Part shown: positions 1-12,404 of the stretch, piece after piece
Numbering within the stretch: the first letter of the stretch is position 1
Layout: each line of letters begins with the position of its first letter
Assembly (NCBI GenBank): GCA_034231615.1
Contig: CM067306.1
Span: forward strand, 60,059,057-60,123,056
Origin: Meghimatium bilineatum
Lineage: Eukaryota; Mollusca; Gastropoda; Stylommatophora; Philomycidae
Direction of reading: 5' to 3'
Length of the DNA: 64,000 nucleotides
The notes under the pieces: generated by a model
Database searches by the model: none
Seen by the model: only the letters and a program-made list of their open reading frames with translations
What the model was told of the DNA's origin: nothing
Made by a program: the position numbers and the translations under genes

Positions 1-300
1 CATCATTCAATCTCTGACCACTGACAGCAGAGACAGCCTGCATCATTCAATCTCTGACCACTGACAGCAGAGACAGCCTGAATCATTCAATCTCTGACCA
101 TGACAGCAGAGACAGCCTGCATCATTCAATCTCTGACCACTGAAAGCAGAGACAGCCTGCATCATTCAATCTCCGATCACTGACAGCAGAGACAGCCTGC
201 ATCATTCAATCTCCAACCACTGACAGCAGAGATAGCCTCTTCAGCACATACTTCATCAACATTTCCAACCACGGACAGCAGAGATAGCCTGCATCTTTCA
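1..300. repeat. 40-bp minisatellite, window left edge
   Basis: About seven copies of a 40-bp unit containing ctgaccactgacagcagaga; the last copies are degenerate. The array may continue left of the window. Confidence 0.95.
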
Positions 301-489
301 AAGAATAATATAAATTGAAGTGACTAGGTAAAAGAGAAGAAAGTGTGCCTTATTTTGAAATATCTGAAATGCACCCAACCAAAAACTGATTAAAACACAG
401 AACATATAGGCCTATACTCATAGATGGCTGATAATCTGGCAAGCAGGGCTGTTCTGAGAATGCTTCCAGTGTTGTTGGTGCTGGTTCCT

Positions 490-650
490 AATCTGCTTCT
501 TCAGTGTTCATTCTCAAACTTCCACTGGATCTCTCTTGAGCAGAACATGTTTCTACTAGATTCCTGCAGGATGTAGTTCACAGAATGGAAATGCAGCGTC
601 TACCGGTTTATTTACGCCAATGGCCCGACACATCCATCTTTGGTGGACAC
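490..650 (-). mobile_element. Diverged partial copy of the GAA-tailed SINE-like family
   Basis: Pieces such as tgttcattctcaaact, gcaggatgtagttc and cccgacacatcc match the family seen at 1613 and 2335, in reverse orientation, with an extra insert in the middle. Confidence 0.5.
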
Positions 651-794
651 TCCTAATCAAAAATAAGGGATTTAGCTTCTAAGCTGATTATATAGTCCAG
701 TTTCATTTCCTGTTCATAATGATTTTTGGTGACTGTTTATATGATGTCTGCTGTACATGGACATTTGTTTTGATTGTGCGATGTGTATTCTAGC

Positions 795-1275
795 AGTTAT
801 GATTATGTTAATATGTGAAGTCTTGCAGTTATGATTATGTTAATATGTGAAGTCTTGCAGTTATGATTATGTTAGTATGTGAAGTCTTGCAGTTATGATT
901 ATGTTAATATGTGAAGTCTTGCAGTTATGATTATGTTAATATGTGAAGTCTTGCAGTTATGATTATGTTAATATATGAAGTCTTGCAGTTATGATTATGT
1001 TAATATGTGAAGTCTTGCAGTTATGATTATGTTAATATGTGAAGTCTTGCAGTTATGATTATGTTAATATGTGAAGTCTTGCAGTTATGATTATGTTAAT
1101 ATGTGAAGTCTTGCAATTATGATTATGTTAATATGTGAAGTCTTGCAGTTATGATTATGTTAATATGTGAAGTCTTGCAGTTATGATTATGTTAATATGT
1201 GAAGTCTTGCAGTTATGATTATGTTAATATGTGAAGTCTTGCAGTTATGATGATGTTAATATGTGAACTATTGCA
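795..1275. repeat. 32-bp minisatellite
   Basis: About 15 nearly identical copies of a 32-bp unit containing cagttatgattatgttaata. Low divergence suggests recent expansion. Confidence 0.96.
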
Positions 1276-1612
1276 GTTTTGATATTAGCATGTGCCTTCT
1301 CAAAGTTGTGATAATGTTGTTTATTTGTTTGTCAGTATCCCACTGGAAATAGAACACTTAGCTCTTGATTTCTATATGAAGTGTGCTGGATTCCTCCAAA
1401 GTTTTTATTATACCCAGAAGACTGCAGCTTTTGGCATTCAAGCTCATACATCATGCATGGGGGGGGGGGGGGTGGTAGGTTAATGCAAGGAATTTAACAA
1501 AAAGATCTAACACCCATTGTCCCCCCCCCCCCCACCTTTTAGCGATTTAAAAAAAATGTCACCAAAAATGTTATGAAAATGAAGTAGTTACACACAGACA
1601 TGGCAAATGACT

Positions 1613-1896
1613 ATCGCCCGTGTGTTGCCAGGGCCTGAGAGGGGAGCAAAGAATAGCAACACTGTTTACCTTCCACGCATGTTGTAAAAGGCGACTAAGG
1701 AGGTTATGGGATGGAGTTGGTTGTCCATCCCATATAGGGTCAGTGACCCAAAGCCATGCTGAAGTCGAATGTCTCAGGCCGAAAGGCGCAGATATCGCAG
1801 CAATGCTTTAAATCATGACACAGTGCATTCCGTTCTCCGGACTACATCCTGCTAATCTGCAGGAGTTTGAGAACAAATGCAGAAGAAGAAGAAGAA
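1613..1896 (+). mobile_element. SINE-like element with (GAA)n tail, copy 1
   Basis: About 284 bp beginning near cgcccgtgtgttgccagggc and ending in a (GAA)n tract. The flanks gcaaatgact (1603-1612) and gcaaaagact (1897-1906) form a near-perfect target-site duplication. No coding capacity. A clear tRNA-type promoter was not seen, so the class (SINE or other short retroposon) is open. Confidence 0.8.
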
Positions 1897-2334
1897 GCAA
1901 AAGACTTTCTTTTAATTTAGGTTTATACCCTTTCCCCCCCCCCTCCCTTTTACTAAAGAAATATCTATGCCCTGGGTGCTATTCAATGCCTACTCAAGAA
2001 ATATCTATGTCCTAGGTGATATGTTATGCTCTTATAGTAAGGTATGGTCCTATATAGTCCTACCTCTTATAGTGAGAGAAGTTTGTATATACCTCTTACA
2101 GTGAGGTATGCACCTTTCAACCTCAGACATTAGTAAAATTTGCTTACCTTATATTAGAGTTTCACAAGCATCAAAAAAATAATGAAGGCTGTTGTTCTGT
2201 TAATCCAGTCACCATTAACTCAAATCTATAACATAACAATTTGATAATTTAAAATGTTTTTTTCTCACAGTTATGATGTTAACATTTGTCATTTTAAGAG
2301 CATGATTAAACATTTGCCATCTCATTGGCATAAT

Positions 2335-2612
2335 TGCCCATGTGTTGCCAGGGCCCGAAAGGGGAGCAAAGAATAGCAACACTGTTTACCTTCCACGCAT
2401 GTCGTAAAAGGCGACTACGGAGGTTATGGGATGGAGTTGGTTGTCCCATCCCATATAGGGTCAGTGACCCAAAGCCATGCTGAAGTCGGATGTGTCAGGC
2501 TGAAAGACGCAGATATCGCAGCAATGCTGTAAACCATGACACAACGTATTCCGTTCTCGGACTACATCCTGTTAATCTGCAGGAGTTTGAGAACGAACGC
2601 AGAAGATGAAGA
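2335..2612 (+). mobile_element. SINE-like element, copy 2
   Basis: Same family and orientation as copy 1. Flanked by an exact 11-bp duplication, attggcataat (2324-2334 and 2613-2623), which fixes the ends. Confidence 0.85.
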
Positions 2613-2990
2613 ATTGGCATAATATTTTATGATAATCTTGACATTTGCAATCTCAAGGTCGTGATATTTTATAATATTGCTTCTGTTCCAGTGGTGTAAG
2701 AATATTTTTTGGGGGGCTGATGTGTCCATGGTGTAATTTATGTGTTTGTAATTTCATGAAGTTTTAGAAATGTTACTATTATTTATGATTGAACTGATGT
2801 GTTCATTTTTTGATGACTTGATGAACAACCCTTCCCCATCAACAAAGAAAACAGAGGTCATGTGGCAATATGCACGAAACAATCCACATTTCAATCCATA
2901 TATACACATCAAAGAAGACTTTCAAACAGTCAATAGTTTTTCACATTACTTTCTAACAAGCTGTAAACATTCACACTGAGGCAAACAACA

Positions 2991-3430
2991 CAATCATCAT
3001 CATCAGGTGACATATTCTTTCCAGAATGTAGCCTTTCTTATGGATCTCTTGAATTCTCCGCGGTCTTGAGCAAGTTGCCCTGCCTATTCAGTGACATGTG
3101 CAGGCATTCCTGAATGTCTTTTGTCCAACGGCGTCTTGGGGGGGCCTTTGCCCCTGTTGCCTTCTATCATCCCTTCCAGTAACACTCTCTTCATGTTGTC
3201 GTGTCTCTTAATGTGACCGAAAAAACTAGCTTTTTCTTTAATATGGTGTTCAGAAGCCAGCCTTCTTGGACGTTAATTGTTCACCTCCTGGTTTGTTTTC
3301 CTTACTGTCTATGGTATTCTCAAAGCTCTTCTATAGCACTTTAATTCAAATGATGTTATTCTCTTGGCCACTGTTTTATTTAGTGTCCATGCTTCACATC
3401 CATATGTCGCACAGGAAATACACATGTTCA
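2991..3430 (-). mobile_element. LINE-B 3' end fragment
   Basis: Reads on the minus strand as the C-terminal part of a non-LTR retrotransposon ORF: a YGCEAWTLNKTVAKR motif, then a GHIKRHD-type segment and a Gly/Arg-rich WT segment. The 3' end is at the (atc)n tract near 2991. Frames are broken and the element is 5'-truncated. Confidence 0.75.
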
Positions 3431-3934
3431 TAGTAAACACAATTTGGTTCTTATAGCACAATAGAAAAAAACTAATGCCACATATGATACATAAGGACCT
3501 ATGCACAAATGTATGTGACAGAATGGGATTTACGACTACCACCAAATTCATAGTTTACCAACTGGCAGTAATATTATCACTATTTATGTCTGTGAATCAT
3601 GGACAGTATATGCCAGGCAAGCTAGGAGCAATGTTCCCTCTAAGACAAGAGTGCTTGTGAGCAGAAATCCATCTCTATGAACTGATATATTTTGAGCAAT
3701 TTTCTACGGACAAACAACCTACACTAAAAAAAGGGCAATTTTCTTGAGGATATTCTGTTTAAACCAGCTGTATATTTTATTACTGGAATGTTTAAACCTT
3801 CACTTTTCTATAGGTAAGTCTTATGAGCCAAATCCAAAGTCTGTGTGTCAAGGGATGGATGGAAATATGTGCGCTAGCACACAGTAGTGCAGCTTAGGGT
3901 GAACTGTGGTGAGGAGACTCATCCATTTTCACCT

Positions 3935-4293
3935 AACAGGTAAATCCAGGAAAAGGGTAATGAAGTTTTTCTAGTCACTAAAGACACACATAATAACAGA
4001 CACAAATCGATGTTTTGACCAAAAGGACTTTATCAAGACAAAAATTTCAACATACAACAGAAAATTGACAGAACTATAGAAGTTCACATTGGCATGTGAA
4101 ATAGGTGATATGCAATGTCTAGTGAAGAAATACATATGCTAATGTGCACATTCATAATTCTTACTGTCTGTTTTCTGTTGTATTTTATAATTATGCTTTA
4201 GATTTTGTTTTGATAAAGGCCTTTTGGTTGAAATGTTGATTTGTGTCTGTTATTATGTGTGTCTTCATTACGCTGTTCCTGGATTTATCTGTT
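3935..4293. mobile_element. Foldback/MITE-like element with ~130-bp inverted arms
   Basis: Left arm 3935-4072 and right arm 4165-4293 are imperfect reverse complements (acacacataataacagacac left, its complement right) around a ~92-bp spacer. No ORF. A single-arm relative lies at 48055-48150. Superfamily unknown. Confidence 0.7.
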
Positions 4294-5820
4294 GGATCTC
4301 AGTTTTGTGTAGTAAGTACATATTATCGACAATTTCCACCTAAACTGTCGTCATAAGATACTCAACATCCATTGGTGAGATAAAATTCTGGACAGTGAAT
4401 ACTGATGAAATCTAAATCTTTGAGCATGCAGGTAATGTTGATGATGGCACAGAATCACCAGGCGCGATTCATGATCCGCATTATTTTCATCTGAAAAAAA
4501 AGTTGTTATGTGGAGAACTCCAGACTGGCTCCCTCTCAGTCAGAGGACAGAAGAAGCATTTAAAAATAATTAAGGCATTACTGACTCATTTCAATAATAG
4601 ACACAAATTCTTAAGAGAGTCTTGCACGAGACAGATCCGAATGACATCTAGAATCAAGAGGGTACAACAGCAGCAGAGAACCTCAAATGTGATGCAGCGC
4701 AAGAAAAATGTGCTAGGATAAAAATAAGAACTGCTTAATGTCCCACAGACTTCTCCCACACATCCTCATTGCAGTGGGCAATTCCTGGCATGCTAGTTAC
4801 AGCCGGGCACATCACAGTCATCATCATCATCCCAGATGAGCTGAATACATTGGTGTCAACTAGTACAGATTTTCCATATTAATATGGATTTTGGAGCCAA
4901 AAAAAAAACACCAATAAAATCCACATTTAAGAAAAGAAATTTTAATGTCACATTTGGTATTAAATTTCTTAGTAATTATTACTAATGCTGACTATTTTTT
5001 TTTTAATCTCACACAATAATATTGAGGGGCAAATATTAAATATTTACAAAAATATTAGTGGTTAGTGGAGTTTTTTGGGTGGGATTTTTTTGGTGTGCTA
5101 AATAATGAGTTTTTATTCAAATACAAAATAAAGTGTCAAAAATACGGATTTATGAAAAAAATGACAGCTATGTGAATGATCACCTTCGACTTCAACTGAC
5201 GAACAACATGCCTTTTCAATGTTTTGATAGTGTTATCTTATGCTATGATAATGTTAACATGTATCTTCTCATTGTTAATATAGTGTTAACATTCATTCTC
5301 ACAGTTACAAGTTAATTCTCGCAGGGGAGATAATGTTAAACATATGCCTTCTAACACTAATGATATTGTTAATAAGTTCCTTGTACAAATGTGATGTTAA
5401 CAAATGTCTTCCCATGCTTAATGATACTTGCTAATACATGTCTTCTCACAATGCTGCTTGTGTTCTTTTGGAAATATCAAGTTAAGAAACTCCATCTTAC
5501 AGTTGGTTGTCAAGGAGTTAAAATTCATTTTATCAATGCACTAGTGGCACATTACTTTTAACTGTAAAGATGAGTCCATTTTGAAAGAGGCGGGCCTCGA
5601 CCATATGAGGCATAAATCCATACTTAACAAACAAGAGTCCATTTTGATAACGGGATTTGCATTGCTCTCGTGCAATATCTGTGCTAACAGATAGCAGGAA
5701 CCTAAAAGCACCTTCTCATGGTGCACAATGGACACAGATTGCTTTGAAACTCATGCAAAGTAATCTGACTAACATTTTATGGATCGTGTTAGGGGTGTGT
5801 AGACCGAGATGGAATGAGAA
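4294..5820. other. Unassigned intergenic DNA
   Basis: AT-rich sequence with short ORFs only. No gene, RNA or repeat family recognised. Confidence 0.5.
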
Positions 5821-6020
5821 TTGATTGAAGAAGACAAACACTATCTTTGAACAACACCGTTTGGTCTCCACAGCCAAAGCAGTGTTGCATCACAGTGCAA
5901 GACAACGGCTGGTTTGGACTGCTGGCTTGTCATGTTCAAAAGATCACAGAGGTGCAAGAATGGTGAAAAAGTCTTCAGAGAAGTAAGATATACAGGCAAG
6001 GGCAGCACAGTTCTAGAGGG

Positions 6021-6412
6021 CAGTGTCACGTGTGAAACCAAATGAGAAAGTGTCATGTGTGAAACCAAATGAGAAAGTGTCATGTGTGAAACCAAATGAG
6101 AAAGTGTCATGTGTGAAACCAAATGAGAAAGTGTCATGTGTGAAACCAAATGAGAAAGTGTCATGTGTGAAACCAAATGAGAAAGTGTCATGTATGAAAC
6201 CAAATGAGAAAGTGTCATGTGGGAAACCAAATGAGAAAGTGTCATGTGTGAAACCAAATGAGAAAGTGTCATGTGTGAAACCAAATGAGAAAGTGTCATG
6301 TGTGAAACCAAATGAGAAAGTGTCATATGTGAAACCAAATGAGAAAGTGTCATGTGTGAAACCAAATGAGAAAATGTCATGTGTGAACACAAATGAGAAA
6401 ATGACATACGGG
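6021..6412. repeat. 27-bp minisatellite, open in several frames
   Basis: About 14 copies of a 27-bp unit containing gtgtcatgtgtgaaaccaaa. Because 27 is a multiple of 3, both strands stay open and give nonapeptide repeats (SCVKPNEKV on plus). There is no start context, splice structure or flanking domain that argues for a protein. Confidence 0.95.
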
Positions 6413-6424
6413 AGTCATAACTAA

Positions 6425-7200
6425 ATCAGTGTTCATCATCAAGGACAAGCTTCTAGTTTATGCATGGAAACATGTTCCAGGGAAAATCACAAAGTCATAA
6501 AATCCCTGGCCACTGAAAAATGAGGTAGAGGCTCAGATGTGGAAAAGAAATGTATGATGCCGTTGAACAAAAACATGACTAAGAGATGCCACCAACCAAA
6601 GTGCAACTGTACTGTTGATTGCTTCCTACACCAGAACCAGTCTCACAGATATGATAGGTTCAGACCGCAAGAGCAGAGAGGGCTGCGGACATTCTAATTG
6701 CACAAGACAAGTTCACTGACAGGGACAAAAAAAACCTTGTATGACATAGGCATATTCGACCCAAGTCCAAATCTCTGCATACTATTTCCTAGGAAACTGT
6801 TGCCTAGGAATATCTTTTGGCCTGTAAACTCCAAGGGCACAGTGGATGATAAAGCATCAGGGACAGATACACTCTTGTTGCCTGGCGATAGCAAGGAAAG
6901 CTGTCACAGACTAGGAAAGCTTAACTGAATTAAAGGGATGCTGAAATGGGATGTGCTGGGCTAAAAGATGCAAATAATACAGATCTGCTTTAAAACTACC
7001 AGCACAGTGTATTTTACATTCTCTAGCACAACTCTCATGAAAATTCATGCTGAATATTTGAGAGTAAACACAGGACAAAATCAAGGTATACGACCATTCA
7101 ATAATTTGAGAACCCTGATAATGTTACGATTGTCCTGTCCAATATCTTCTCACTGTAATACTAATATAACAAAAAGATATTCCTAGTTAGATTTTAACAG
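6425..7200. other. Unassigned intergenic DNA
   Basis: Short ORFs on both strands (6694-6894 minus, 6698-6928 plus) with no recognisable domain. Nothing supportable found. Confidence 0.4.
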
Positions 7201-7214
7201 ATACATTTGTATAG

Positions 7215-7400
7215 TGTGGTGCGTGGCTGAGAAGTTCGAGCATTGGTCTCACACTAAGAGATCTAGAGTCTGATCCCCAGTAAGTACTGGGTTTTTATCT
7301 GTCGGAGGGTAAATTAAAAACTCACCCTGTACATGACGGGGTGACGGTAAGATCATACAGCCTTTATCACACAGATATTCAATCCCCTCCCTGCAACTCC
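7215..7400 (+). mobile_element. tRNA-derived SINE candidate
   Basis: Holds an A-box-like TGGCTGAGAAG at about 7228 and a B-box-like gagtctgatcccc about 40 bp later, followed by a non-tRNA body. It matches the TRGYNNANNNG and GWTCRANNC patterns only approximately. No intact tRNA fold. Confidence 0.55.
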
Positions 7401-7439
7401 TTATCGGGAAACATGCAGTATTTGACAGCTTTTAACATT

Positions 7440-7665
7440 TGTGCAAGAAACAAAATCTCCCCAGCCTTCAAGATCAAAGTGAATGCCTCAAAACTCAAAT
7501 AGTGAGAGAAAAAATATCCCCAGCCTGCAAGATCAAAGTGAATGTGTACTCAAACAGTAAGAAAAAAAATCCACTATCCTGCAAGATCAAGGTGAATGCC
7601 TCAACACAAATAATAAGAAACAAAATCCTCCAGCCTGCATGATCTAAATGAATGCCTCAACATTC
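7440..7665. repeat. ~62-bp tandem repeat
   Basis: About 3.5 imperfect copies of a unit containing cagcctgcaagatcaaagtg. A fragment of the same unit reappears at 9125-9195 inside another repeat. Confidence 0.85.
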
Positions 7666-7884
7666 AAACAGATACTATATCTTCTTCCTTGTTCCCCAGT
7701 CGAAGTCTGAAGCTGATATGGATTTCATCAATGAACTGTATTGTGTCTACCGTACCCCTGAGACAAGGTAGAGCATGTCCACTATAGCTGTTTCAGTTGG
7801 TCGTAGTTTTATTCTTGTGGTGTCGGACAGTGGGCAGTTCTGAAAAATATGTTATCTGGAGATTGTCCACATGGTCACATATCA

Positions 7885-8772
7885 GTGTCACAAACCTCAA
7901 ACAACTCCATGTCACAAACCTCAAACAAGTCCATGTCACAAACCTCAAACAAGTCCATGTCACAAACCTCAAACAAGTCCATGTCACAAACCTCAAACAA
8001 GTCCATGTCACAAACCTCAAACAAGTCCCTATCACAAACCTCAAACAAGTCCATGTCATAAACCTCAAACAAGTCCATGTCACAAACCTCAAGCAAGTCC
8101 ATGTCACAAACCTCAAACAAGTCCGTGTCACATAACCTCAAACAAGTTCATGCCACAAACCTCAAACAAGTCCATGTCACAAACCTCAAACAAGTCCATG
8201 TCACAAACCTCAAACAAGTCCCTATCACAAACCTCAAACAAGTCCATGTCACAAACCTCAAACAAGTCCATGTCACAAACCTCAAACAAGTCCATGTCAC
8301 AAACCTCAAACAAGTCCATGTCACAAACCTCAAACAAGTCCCTATCACAAACCTCAAACAAGTCCATGTCATAAACCTCAAACAAGTCCATGTCACAAAC
8401 CTCAAGCAAGTCCATGTCACAAACCTCAAACAAGTCCGTGTCACATAACCTCAAACAAGTTCATGCCACAAACCTCAAACAAGTCCGTGTCACATAACCT
8501 CAAACAAGTCCATGCCACAAACCTCAAACAAGTCCATGTCACAAACCTCAAACAAGTCCATGTCACAAACCTCATACAAGTCCATGCCACAAACCTCAAA
8601 CAAGTCCATATCACAAACCTCAAACAAGTCCATGTCACAAACCTCAAACAAGTCCATGTCACAAACAAGTCCATGTCACAAACCTCAAACAAGTCCATGT
8701 CACAAACCTCAAACAAGTCCCTATCACAAACCTCAAACAAGTCCATGTCACAAACCTCAAACAAGTCCACTA
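7885..8772. repeat. 24-bp minisatellite with higher-order structure
   Basis: About 37 copies of a 24-bp unit containing caagtccatgtcacaaacct. Variant units recur in the same order 313 bp apart (13 units plus one extra base), for example gtccgtgtcacataacc at 8121 and 8434, showing block duplication. Apparent ORFs in several frames follow from the unit being a multiple of 3. Confidence 0.96.
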
Positions 8773-8775
8773 ATA

Positions 8776-9635
8776 TAAGTATCTAGGAACAACGATCACA
8801 TTTGATGGAAGACCTACAATAGAGATGGAAACAGAATAGGGCAGGCCAAGTCGGCATTCCTAAAAGTGAAGGGCATGCTGTGTAATATACTTCTGTATTT
8901 TAGACGAGAAATACGAGTAGTTATTTCAGATGTTTATATAACACATATTCTAGCATATCTTTGAGAATATTGGACAATAAATAAACAGAATAGTTGAAAA
9001 TTAGAGGCAACATAAACGATTGGATTGTAGGCTATATACGAATGCTGAGAATATTGGAGGCAACAAATATGTTGTTCTGTAGAAGAAAGCTGAGAATATT
9101 AGAGGCACCAGAGACGTTCTTCTATAGTGAGAGAAAAAAACCTCCCCAGCCTGCGAGGGCAAAGTGAATGCCTCAAAACTCAAATAGTGAGAGAAAAAAA
9201 AAGTTGAGAATATTAGATGCACCAGAGAGGTTCTTCTATATATCAAAGTTGAGAATATTAGAGGCACCAGAGACGTTGTCATATAGAAGAATGCTGAGGA
9301 TATTAGAGGCGCCAGAGACGTTGTCATATAGAAAAATGCTGAGGATATTAAAGGCAACAGATTTTGTTCTATATAAGAATGATGAGAGTATCATGGAAGG
9401 TTAGAAAATCTCATGAGGAGGTGCTGAAAGAGTTGAAAACGAGACGGGAATTATTTAATAATATGAGAAACCATGTAAAAGATGGATCACAGAAATCAAA
9501 GAAGCCACAGGAACAAGCTTATAAACAGCGCACAAGAAGGCCATCTCCAGAGGATTCTTCCACACCTGATGCCGCAAGGTAAACAAGGGCCACAGCGTAT
9601 AAATAGACAGACAGACGGACGGACAGACAAACGGA
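8776..9635 (+). mobile_element. LINE-C 3' fragment with internal repeat expansion
   Basis: Starts with YLGTTITFDGRPTIEMET, the post-RT region of a non-LTR element, and ends in a tail region with a GACA/GACG microsatellite. Its middle (9045-9365) is a tandem expansion of a 45-bp coding piece (RRMLRILEAPETL). Frame broken several times, 5'-truncated. Confidence 0.75.
9045..9365. repeat. ~45-bp tandem repeat derived from LINE coding DNA
   Basis: About six imperfect copies containing gaggcaccagagacgttgtc; a ~70-bp piece of the 7440 array unit lies between copies at 9125-9195. Confidence 0.85.
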
Positions 9636-10510
9636 GAGAATCGTTATTTTTAGTCACTTTATGAGACAGGGAAGTCTGAAGAACATAATTACAATAGGCG
9701 AGACCGTCGACAATTAAGGCATATGTACATAAAGTAATCACGCCTTGATTCGTTGCATTTGTTCTTATTGTTGTGATTTTCGTTGGTCCCTATGCATATT
9801 TATATACTTATATTCTCGAAGTCGCATGCCAAAATAGAAGCTGAGACCAACCAACGAAATTCACGGAAATAATAACAAAAATCATACTTTCAGGTCATGT
9901 TTACTTTCAGTACACTTGTCTTTACTGGAGACCGGAAATAGAACAGGCAAGTGATATCAAGGGCGAGAGTTTGAGAAAATATTTTGATTGTTGAACATCG
10001 TGGAATGTCAATAAGTCAACATTCATCCAAATACAACATACTAGAAATAGTGTGACTGTTTAGTTTGTTGTATTCAAGTATTTAAGAGCTGACGTCATTA
10101 CACTTCGGGCACACCTATAGGTGCTCAGTCACTTTCAGCAGATGATAAAGAGAATGTATGCTTATTATTCCCCTCGCGTGCTGATTGTTCATAGGCCTAT
10201 GTTTAATTTAGCCCTTCTCCTATTCTGCTTATCACACACTCGATCTTAAACGCATGGAGTATCTGTATTACCGATCTGTCCAGTGAATTATTTTCATAAG
10301 ATCCCACCTTTGTCCATATGCAAAGTAACCACTACATGTGCTTTTGTAGCCAGCGTGTCCGCTCGTTCATTTCCACGAACTGCAACAGTACCAGAGCAGT
10401 TGATCCAGACAATAATCGATCACAGAGATCAATAACTGGTTGTACAAAAAGGCGATAAGCCTCTGCTTCATATGTACAGATGACATCGTTTTGTGAGCTC
10501 GATCACTCTC
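9636..10510. other. Unassigned intergenic DNA
   Basis: No gene or repeat family recognised. A piece at about 10330-10400 contains codons reminiscent of an RNase H region on the minus strand, but it is too degenerate to call. Confidence 0.4.
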
Positions 10511-10514
10511 TTGA

Positions 10515-10800
10515 ATCTCTGTATGGTTCTCTTGAAATGAAATCTCTATATGGTTTTCTCGGTATGAAATCTCTATATGGTTTTCTTGGTATGAAATCTC
10601 TATATGGTTTTCTCGGTATGAAATCTCTATATGGTTTTCTCGGTATGAAATCTCTATATGGTTTGCTCGACATTAAATGTATATATGGTTTGCTAGACAT
10701 GAAATGTCTATATGGTTTGCTCCACGTGATATCTCTTTATGGTTTGCTCGACATGAAATCTCTATATGGTTTGCTCAACATGAAACCGTGTATGGTTTGC
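10515..10800. repeat. 27-bp minisatellite
   Basis: About ten copies of a unit containing aaatctctatatggttttct, giving the open nonapeptide SLYGFLGMK. Copies diverge towards the right end. Confidence 0.93.
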
Positions 10801-11357
10801 TCGATAGAAACCTTATTCCACAGGATACGATTAACCCGAGATATCTCAGCATATCGTGTTTGTCAATACTACATCAAGCACCGGATGCAGACTTGATAAG
10901 GCCCTAAGCTTTGGGAACGTGCGGCATTGGGACAAATAATGCTGCAATATATTTAAGTATATATGACAATTGCTCAGGAAAGTGGGCGCCCTAAGCTATA
11001 GATTGTGTAGGTTATACATAAATCCCACACTCTACCTAATATCTAATTATTATGGAGATAATTGCAGCGAACAATGCTATGAAATGGATTGGCACACAAG
11101 AAGTAATCCATATCTGCATTGTCCGCAATTCGATATGAACAGAATAAAACAAGCAGGTTGTGTTTAGTAGATTGCGCTAGTGAGAAGGACTAAGTGAGAC
11201 AGTGTACAGGTCTACCTGTAAGTTCCAGAAGTAGTACCTAAGTAGAAAGGTGTACAGAACTTCCAGAAGGACTATTCTATCTATTTGTCCAAAATCATGC
11301 CTATGTTCTGTATAAACAGTACTCCTCTAATACTGACGGTAAATACTGACGGAAAAT

Positions 11358-11790
11358 CATCATAAGCAAGTGCCGTCTCTGAACGCAGGTTGGCTGCAAC
11401 AGATCTCCAACATCCTATATCTCTTATTTTGGTGGTGCACACTGCTAAACTGTAACCCTCCCATCTTGTGATGTCACTCTACTACTTGTATCTTTGCCTA
11501 CCACTTGCTCGCTTCCCTTCAACTTTACCCTCAAGTAAGATCTTCAACAAGGTGTCATGTCTTTTAATGTGTCCAAAATATGTTATTTGCTTGATCTTTA
11601 TTTCCTTTAATACATTTTTCTTCATTTTAAGTATTGTTAGAACCTCTTTGTTTTCTTCTCTTTCCATGATGTTCTCCCTATTCTTCTATATATATCCACA
11701 TTTCAAAGGCATCATTTCTGTCTTCTAATTATTTTATTGTGCATGTTTCTGAGTCACACATTAATATAGAATAGGCGTAACCTGACAGAT
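11358..11790 (-). mobile_element. LINE-A 3' end fragment
   Basis: Minus-strand translation gives VLTILKMKKNVLKEIKIKQI and [20 protein letters not shown], the C terminus of the LINE-A ORF, then the shared 3' end before the (atc) tail. 5'-truncated. Confidence 0.8.
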
Positions 11791-11889
11791 CTATACTGCT
11801 ACACAATTTCTGAGATCAATGGTTAAACATCCGGTTCAATATTGGTCATGTGTAGAACGGTTTGTTTTAAGTAATCTTGGGTTTCTGAT

Positions 11890-12378
11890 CAAATCAATCA
11901 ATCAATAAAACCCATAACCCTTCAGGGTCGTAGGGGTACCACATTGGAAGCTTCAGCACACAGAGTCCTCCAGCGAATTCTATCCTCAGAGATGCGGATG
12001 AGTGTGGAAATATCTAGCCCTGTCCATTCCTTGATGTTGTCTGTCCATGTCTTTATTTGTCCTCCTTTGCTTCTTCCACCCTCGACAGTTCCCTGCAGTA
12101 TTGTTTTTGACAAGGAATCGTGCCTGCATACATGTCCGAACCATGCTAGTTTTCGTCGTTTCACTATTGAAAGCAATGGCTCCTGGATACCTGCACACAT
12201 CTCTACTTTATTTCTTACGTACACATTGGTCTTATGTTCCCTATAGGAAATTCGTAGAATTCTTCTGTAGCATTTATACTCGAAAGCCTGTAATCTTCTC
12301 TCCATGTCCGCCGTGAGTGTCCAACTCTCACAACCATACAACACAACGGAAAGCACCAGCGACCTATACAGTTTGATT
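11890..12378 (-). mobile_element. LINE-D, 5'-truncated, with exact target-site duplication
   Basis: A 489-bp insert with the C-terminal ORF end open (YGCESWTLTADMERRLQAFE, then WFGHVCRHDSLSKTILQGT, ending EASNVVPLRP) and a (TTGA)n-type 3' tail. The 11-bp flank gggtttctgat at 11879-11889 and 12379-12389 is an exact target-site duplication. The first residues of the open frame before KLYRSLVL are host flank, not element. Confidence 0.9.
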
Positions 12379-12404
12379 GGGTTTCTGATACTACACAACA
12401 ACTG

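Noticed and set aside
1-300. CRISPR-like array
   Set aside because: Units are contiguous tandem copies without unique spacers, and the genome is eukaryotic.
6013-6424. Long repetitive ORFs on both strands
   Set aside because: The unit is 27 bp, so all frames without a stop in one unit stay open. No domain, splice site or start context.
7226-7285. A true tRNA gene
   Set aside because: Boxes are approximate and no acceptor or T stem forms; better as a SINE head.
7797-8786. Several 70-167 codon ORFs in three frames and both strands
   Set aside because: By-product of a 24-bp tandem unit.
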